From NCBI GenBank assembly GCA_031216915.1, contig CM062294.1, positions 394,807,217-394,871,216 of the forward strand: a stretch of 64,000 nt of DNA, in the 5' to 3' direction. Both the position numbers and the translations under genes were made by a program. Shown here piece after piece: positions 57,641 through 64,000 of the stretch (position 1 is the stretch's first letter; every line of letters begins with the position of its first letter). Origin of the DNA: Pictodentalium vernedei (taxonomy: Eukaryota > Mollusca > Scaphopoda > Dentaliida > Dentaliidae). The notes beneath the pieces were generated by a model. That model did not search any database, was not told where the DNA came from, and worked only from the letters and a program-made list of their open reading frames with translations.

Positions 57641-59390
57641 TTTTTTTTTAACTGAACCCTAAAAGCAATCGGTAAAAAATCAGAAATACTGCACAAGCGA
57701 ATGCAAATTTCAGAGACCTATTCACACGATTTTCTATACTAATTTCTATTATCGACCATTGTTACGGAATGTTAGGAAAAATTTATCGATCAGAGATCGT
57801 AAGATCGGACTATAAATGTTGCGATTACTGGCAGTTCTGTGTGGTCTCATCAGCTCTGGCATTTTGTGTTTCCTTACCAAATGATATCAGGCTCATTGAA
57901 TAAACCTGAATCCATTGAGTTCTCAAAATAAAACCTCAAAAGCTCGAGCTCTTACCTGAGCTTGGGAGCTTAATTAACCTCTATAGGCTCACTTCGCAAC
58001 ACCATTCTGATGACGAGTTCAGGTTTATCTAGCAAGGGGATGATGACGAGGTTAAATTCGATGCGGTATAGTACAAGTATGATGGCGCGGGAAGGAATTT
58101 ACAATTTGTGCTAAAGGCAATAAAAATCGTAAATTTGTAATATTCAAGAGGTAGTGCAGTTCTAATACCGTATTGTATGATTAGTGTGGTGACGTTTAGA
58201 ATACGACGACAATCGTAGTTAGAAAATGAGTCATTTTCGTTCGATATATTTGATCAATTGTTTTGAACGACCCTCCAGTCAACTTTCTGCCAACAACCGT
58301 GTCTGATCAAGTAAAAAAAAAAGGGAGTCGATCCCAAGGTGTATTTCACCCGTTTAGCTTAAAAAGAGAATTGTTTTGGACAAGTGGTATGCCAATGTAA
58401 AAGCTTAATGTCTTGGCTGCTGTTGGATGACATCAATATCGCGACTACAAATTCATGAGTTTGTTTTTTTCTGCGAGTTTGAATAAGACGAGTCAAAATG
58501 TTACAAGCTAGTACCTTTTCTCTCTTATATATGGAAAACAATACATAAATTTCCAAACAAAAAAATGTCTGATACACTAATTTTCATGATGTTTGCATGT
58601 GTTGAACACCTGTGATGAATTATCTCAGTAAACTGATGTGAGGCTTCGCTTGCAGGTGGTTAGAAAAAGAGCTTTTTTCTCATTTTCATTCAGTCATATG
58701 CTGACACATTGTAAACACTGTTTTTTGTTGTTGCTGTATTTATATAATGCCACCTATCTTAAAATATTTTAACTCCTGTTGTAAAAAACAAAACAAGACA
58801 ATTTTTCCACACGTGCATTTAGACTGTTTACAAATCTTTTCTAACACGTGACAAATGGTTTTATTTGAATTTAGTCAAGGTTATACTCATTTAGTTATGT
58901 AATGTCTTCTCGACGTGGGCATTTTTTCCTAAAAAAAAAATAGTTTGGATTGACACTTTTTTGGAAATGGTGAAATAGGCTATCCTCAATATGTAGAAAC
59001 GTTAGAAGATCAACTTATAATTTTTTATTGACAAATCTATGGTTCAGTAAACAGAGTTATTATTGAAGGAAACATCTTAAGGCATGACTTGTTAACAAGT
59101 GAGTGCATCTCTAATTAGCTTAACAATCATATATATTGAAAACATACTTCCATGCTTTGAACACAGATATCAAAAATGAATGATGCATCAGATTCAAGTT
59201 GTTTTTTTTCAATTTAATATGTTCCATAACTACCTTTTCTTAATACTTTCGATTTCAAGATGGTCACAACTCCACTGTTAGAAGAAGGGGAAAAAAATAT
59301 GATTTTCATAATATCCTTGTCGATAGCTTTAATTTGATAGGTCACACGAATATCTTCTTGAAACTTTTGATTTTCTGATCGGTGTTAACC
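57641..59390. other. Unassigned sequence between two satellites
   Basis: I see no supported gene, terminal repeat or match to other parts of the window. The sequence is A/T-rich. Confidence 0.35.
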
Positions 59391-60305
59391 CCATTCCCAC
59401 GGCGAGGGTTGAAAATGTCATTTTTGTAATGTATTCATCGAGCCCTTCATATCAGTACCTCACATGCTTGGATTTGTAAAAAGGAAGATGTTTTTCGGCT
59501 CTGGACATGAACCCACCCCCACATAAAATGAAAAATGTCATTTTCATAATGTATTCATCGAGGCTTCATATCAGTACCTTGCCTGGATTTGTAAAAAGAA
59601 AGACGTTTTTGGCTCTGGTCGTGACCCCACCCCACGACAAGGGTTAAAAATACGATCTTCTTAATCCACTCGTCGAGACCTTCAGTTTGATATGTCACGT
59701 GACCACCTTCTCGAAACTTTCGATTTTATGATGAGCGTGACCGCCACCCCCCACTAAAAATGAAAAATGTCATTTTTGTAATGTATTCATCGAGCCCTTC
59801 ATATCAATACCTCACATGCCTGGATTTGTAAAAAGGAAGACATTTTTCGGCTCTGGTCGTGACCCCACCCCACGACGAGGGTTAAAATTACGATCTTCTT
59901 AATCCACTCGTTGATACCTTCAATTTGATATGTCACTTGAACACCTTCTCGAAACTTTTATTTTTCTGATGGGCGTGACCGCCACCCCCACATAAAATGA
60001 AAAACGTCATTTCTGAAATGTATTCATCGAGCCCTTCATATTAATACCTCACATGCTTGAATTTGTAAAAAGGAAGACGTTTTTCAGCTCTGGTCGTGAC
60101 CCCCATCCCACGATGAGAGTTAAAATTATGATCTTCTTAATCCACTCGTCGGTACCTTCAATTTTATAGGTCAAATGACCACCTTCTTGAAACTTTTGAT
60201 TTTTCTAATGGGCGTGACCCCCAACCCCCAGATAAAATGAAAAACGTCATTTTTGTAATGTATTCATCGAGCCCTTCATATAAATACCTCACATGCCTGG
60301 ATGTC
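59391..60305. repeat. ~238-bp tandem repeat array
   Basis: Units with TGTATTCATCGAGCCCTTCA, GGCTCTGGTCGTGACCCC and TTCTTAATCCACTCGT recur at about 59430, 59543, 59777, 60021 and 60258 (one short interval). The array ends where the B reverse transcriptase fragment starts. Confidence 0.68.
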
Positions 60306-60735
60306 GCCCTTAACAGAAAGTCTACATACTGAAATGAGGAGCTATTATGTACTCGTTCAGGAGACTCAGATCGATGACAGGATGAAATTGGCCGTTTTAC
60401 TTCGGCACCAAGAAAAGTCTCGAGTAAAACCCCAGTGAAAGGGTGTTCCTGACCATCCCTTTGGAGAGGAGATTGTCGATCTCCTGCACCAGAAGGTCCC
60501 GACGTAGAGAATCGAAAGGGACCCGAGTCGGGAGGGGCACCCGAGATAAACTGGGGTGCCGATGGAAGGACAGTCGCAGACCGGATTGTATGACATCGAG
60601 GACCCAAATGTCCGACGTTATCTCTGTCCAATGGTCATAAAACTGTGACAGCCTTGTCCCGACTGGAGGTGAATCAAGGTGAGAACCTTCACTTGCGGCC
60701 TCGACGAGGCCCCTGAGAGGAGAAACCACCACCTC
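60306..60735 (-). pseudogene. Reverse transcriptase fragment of B
   Basis: The frame has VGTRLSQFYDHW, SDIWVLDVI, LGFYSRLFLVPK, then (in a shifted frame) PVIDLS-like and NEYIIAPHFSM-like text. These correspond to the RT fingers of A4. The palm with the catalytic Asp residues and YxDD is missing. The fragment ends at about 60306 against satellite DNA. Confidence 0.75.
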
Positions 60736-63500
60736 GGGAAGTGACAGAGTCCTGAGACTTTCCTGTCTGAGGCTGCCAGCAAGCCTAGCCGCGTCGGCAC
60801 TTCTTCTGAGCAGAAGGAGCCAAAATCGTAGCCGGCGGAGCCACCAAGGCAGATGCTGCAGGAATGCTTGGCGGGCCTGGAACGACCACCACTTGCAGCA
60901 GAAGGTTGGTCCAGCTGTCGCAGCAAAAGCTGGTCATTCGAATGAAGAACCTCGCTATGGACAGCTTCCACGGAACCATGGAACAACTGAGGTCCAACCA
61001 AAGAGGAAGACCTCAGAACAGCACGCTGCTCAGAAGGAAGGGATGGAGAAGAATCCAACACTGCATCCCGGCGTGCCAGCTCCAAATTAGCCGTGTTACA
61101 GGCGTGAGCATGTGTCAAGTTCATGAGAGCCTGTGACAAAACGCGAAAAGGTCCCTGAGCATCATCAAACTCCCCTGGTGGAAAATATTCAGCCAGGGCA
61201 GCGACGACATGATCCGCGAGAGATAACATACCCAGCATCTCTCGGGACAGGCCCATCATAGATTCAACTACCGCCATCGGGAGAACTGCCGACTTAGGCT
61301 TATTTAACCCGAAGAGTGAAGAATCCTCATCCACAGTAGTCATCCCTTGGAAGACTGGTGGACAGACGGAATCGTAAACACAAAACCGCATTGGAGGCAG
61401 AAAAGCATCAGCTCTAGAAAAGAAAGAACCCTTGAGGGCCTTAGAATGCATTTTGCCGTCTAAGCCCTGGAAGGACTCAATAACCTGAGCCAATTGCAGA
61501 GGATGCAAAGCACCGGAACTAGAAGGCTCAACAGGGTTACGGTGCTCCACAGTGGACCGCCGGATGGTCACAGATGGCTGGTCGGAAAGTTGAACGTCCG
61601 GCAATAAGCCAAATACGAAATCCAAAGGCTGCCCAAAACTGACGAGGGGGGGCCCATCACCTTCAAGAAAATCATCATCCTCCGTTGCAGAGGAGACGGA
61701 GCCCAACTCGGCAGAAAACTCCAGTGAATACTGTGCAGTATCCAAGGGGCCAGGTGAGACATCTCGGCGACTGACCAAAGGAGGTTGTGCCTCAGGAGGC
61801 ACAGGGAGGCCAACTTGAGGGTTGCCAAAAAGCAACCGGGTGAGCGCCAAAACGGCCTGACGCAGGTCACCCTGAGAATCCGTCGCAGCAGCATCGCCCG
61901 ACGGAGTGTCCTCTGAATGGACCCTTCTGGTAGAAGAACCAAAATCCTCAGAAGAGACAGACGTCGAACGTCAATCGGCAGACAGAATAGGTAGACAGTG
62001 AGAAGACACGGGAGGATAGCCCCGATTGTGATGCCCAGGGGCCATCACTGACCTCTGCGGAACAGAAGGGCCTGCCTGCAAATCCTCTAAAGAGACCAAC
62101 GGTGCATGTCGATCGGTAGCTGGACCTGGGACACGGTGAGAAGACACCGGAGGATTGTCCCAAGAATGACAGGAAGAGGAACCTGTCATTGGCCTCTGCG
62201 TGGCAGACGGCCCCAACTACCCATCCTCTGAGACCGACGGCAAGCATCAATCAACATCCAGACTCGGAACACAGTGAGGAATCACCGGAGGAAGGTTCTG
62301 AGAGTGACAGCTAACCGGGGCTGTCATTGACCTCTGCCGAACAGCAGGCCCTGGATGCCAATGTCCCAACCCCATCCTGCTAGTTGGTACACTAGCAGGG
62401 GAAGGAGGAACACTAAAAGATTCGCTCAAGGGTTGAGGAATCGCTGCCGAAACAACCGAACAGCTCAACCGACTACAGATGAGGCGGAGCAGACAGCAAA
62501 CCTGCACAGCTTCGCCGCAAAGCCAGGGGAGGCTGAGAGCTCACAGTCCCCCGAGACTGTATACCATCCCCAGAGAAGACACCGGAGGATTGTCCCAAGA
62601 ATGACAGGAAGAGGAACCTGTCATTGGCCTCTGCGTGGCAGACGGCCCCAACTACCCATCCTCTGAGACCGACGGCAAGCATCAATCAACATCCAGACTC
62701 GGAACACAGTGAGGAATCACCGGAGGAAGGTTCTGAGAGTGACAGCTAACCGGGGCTGTCATTGACCTCTGCCGAACAGCAGGCCCTGGATGCCAATGTC
62801 CCAACCCCATCCTGCTAGTTGGTACACTAGCAGGGGAAGGAGGAACACTAAAAGATTCGCTCAAGGGTTGAGGAATCGCTGCCGAAACAACCGAACAGCT
62901 CAACCGACTACAGATGAGGCGGAGCAGACAGCAAACCTGCACAGCTTTGCCGCAAAGCCAGGGGAGGCTGAGAGCTCACAGTCCCCCGAGACTGTATACC
63001 ATCCCCAGAGGAGATGGAAGAGCCACCATCATACAGAATAGGATCTGTAGAAACAACTTCCTCAGCAACTGTCGACAGCGTAGGAGGCAAATCGGAGAGG
63101 GTCACCGAGCTGACCTCGGAGAATCTCTCTATGAAAACAGATGCTTCAAGAGTGACATCAGAAGACCACGGTCTCCACGTCAGGTATCACTGAACTAGCA
63201 CTGTCAACAGTTGCAGAGGAACTCGCCACAGAAAAAGACAGATCAGAATCCTGTGTGACAGACTCACCACATGCACTAACAGAAATGTCTGCTACGGCAC
63301 GGCTACCCTTACCCGAGAACGAGTGGTTCTAGCTCTGGACAGAACCATCTTGTTAACAGAAGCCCAGAATTTTGAGGACCAAACCCATAAATACCACATG
63401 ATTGGGCCTGAGTGCAATTGTTGCAAGTGACACATGTGGAATGAGAGTCGTCCACATGTTTCACTTGCAAGCAAGAGGTACAAGGAATAGTCTTTGGCAT
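60618..63500 (-). pseudogene. gag: gag of B with internal duplication and stop codons
   Basis: The start at 63500 (MPKTIPCTSC) opens a Cys/His cluster with the same spacing as family A. The same frame is open at 62682-62942, 62247-62507 and 60618-61850, separated by stops. The last stretch (410 codons) shows HACNTANLELARRDAVLDSS, homologous to the family A motif. The middle is Pro/Ser/Gln-rich with imperfect ~45-residue repeats and an exact 435-bp tandem duplication (62139-62573 and 62574-63008). The frame near the end overlaps RT, as in A1. Confidence 0.72.
62139..63008. repeat. 435-bp tandem duplication in gag B
   Basis: The two units differ at one position that I can see (CAGCTTCGCC at 62503 against CAGCTTTGCC at 62938). 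The length is a multiple of three, so the frame is kept. Confidence 0.88.
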
Positions 63501-63761
63501 AATATGAATGAGAATAATGGAATCAAGCTTCCTGCTGAGGGAAAACAGAACAAAGGTCGTGTTCACATGTGGGGGAAGAACAAGACTAAGTGTGAAGAAA
63601 CAAGCAACAAGGATCAAAAATAGCATTAAATAATAATTTTGAAAGCTTGAAAAAGGATACAATCCACTTGCACACTATCAAATGCAGATAGCACATACAA
63701 TAAGTTGTTCGCGAAGAAAACAGCTAAGTATAGCACGAGTCACAAAAATTTCCGACCATGT
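63501..63761 (-). promoter_or_regulatory. 5' leader of B
   Basis: A short leader between the gag start and the right ITR; A-rich on the plus strand. No conserved stems were recognised. Confidence 0.45.
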
Positions 63762-64000
63762 ACAAATGGCGGAAATAAAAGGAATTGACGTCACGGTTGT
63801 TGCGCATGTGCCCAGTAAACGCAAGAGGTGTGCAGAGAGATTATCTGTAATTTCGGGCGCTGCGACCCTTTTTTCCGATCTTTTTCGTGCTTTTGCACTC
63901 TATTACTTTCCCAGCTTGTTTGGAAAAGTTTCTAAAAGCTTGAGTTAGTTCCGAAGTAGGGCTTGCACTTACATTACAGCCAATTGTAAACAATTGTGAG
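63762..64000. repeat. Right inverted terminal repeat of B (truncated by window)
   Basis: Complement of the split left ITR. It contains ATGGCGG (YY1-like, about 63766), TGACGTCA (perfect CRE palindrome, 63786-63793) and TGCGCATGTG (63801-63810, one change from the NRF-1 core). The ICR predicts that it ends about 19 bp past the window. Confidence 0.85.

Larger units (their letters stand above)
50841..64000 (-). mobile_element. DIRS-type retrotransposon B (second family, right end beyond window)
   Basis: The left terminus AATTTTTTAGTAAAC (50841) and the complementary ICR (53142-53233) define it. The window closes in its right ITR. Minus-strand order is leader, gag, RT fragment, [5.7 kb foreign DNA], end of RNase H-side region, YR, ICR, left ITR. 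Its proteins share the gag motif ANLELARRDAVL and YR blocks (ITIKGYRSML, ARRVSELHALSVD, HEVRAISTSWAF) with family A, but terminal sequences differ. H2 interrupts the left ITR. Confidence 0.88.

Noticed and set aside
1..64000. LTR retrotransposon or endogenous retrovirus interpretation
   Set aside because: The terminal repeats are inverted, there is a YR instead of a DDE integrase, and no protease or envelope motif and no target duplication was seen.

Overview
The window is eukaryotic, intron-bearing and almost entirely made of transposable elements. It fits a marine invertebrate, most likely a bivalve mollusc. That is an inference from tyrosine-recombinase retrotransposons, repeats that carry GACGGACAGACGG-type microsatellites beside a terminal hairpin, and the ...CAAGAGGCCCC... 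repeat family. No bacterial or organellar genes are present. The only host protein-coding piece I can name is one spliced exon of an AIP/XAP2-like TPR co-chaperone (minus strand, 29569-29755).

Layout. 1-4029: right part of a DIRS-type retrotransposon (A1, family A) with an internal 3184-bp tandem duplication. 4030-8021: an older diverged relative (A0) split by a hAT-like non-autonomous transposon (5211-6634). 8254-22143: DIRS element A2, with a second complete element A3 (14484-21462) nested in its leader. 22164-23395: a tandem-core interspersed element (H4). 23400-26090: small repeats and a Penelope-like fragment. 26090-29900: largely unassigned sequence with the AIP exon. 29898-32330: two more tandem-repeat elements. 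32400-44194: an array of ~330-bp repeats (R330) interrupted by the best-preserved DIRS element A4 (33622-40740) and by H5 (about 41768-44079). 44195-50300: scrambled DIRS remnant A5 holding tandem-core element H1. 50841-64000: DIRS element B of a second family, running off the window, with H2 inside its left inverted repeat and about 5.7 kb of foreign or satellite sequence replacing most of its reverse transcriptase.

How the parts work together. Family A elements have the full DIRS architecture: two non-identical inverted terminal repeats (ITRs), coding on the minus strand in the order gag, RT-RNase H, tyrosine recombinase (YR), then an internal complementary region (ICR) that places the complements of the two element ends side by side. 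The A3-in-A2 junction gives an exact empty site with no target duplication, as expected for recombinase-mediated insertion of a circle. Each copy is broken differently: A1 by duplication and a gag frameshift, A2 by loss of most of YR, A3 by loss of RT, A4 by small gag and RNase H lesions with an open YR frame. The ITRs carry palindromes resembling NRF-1 and E2F promoter sites.

The least expected pattern is in the tandem-core elements (H1, H2, H4, H5, H6). Each has a short 5' motif complementary to the right arm of its own 3' hairpin. That pair changes in concert between elements even where the core repeats (H1 and H2) are homologous.
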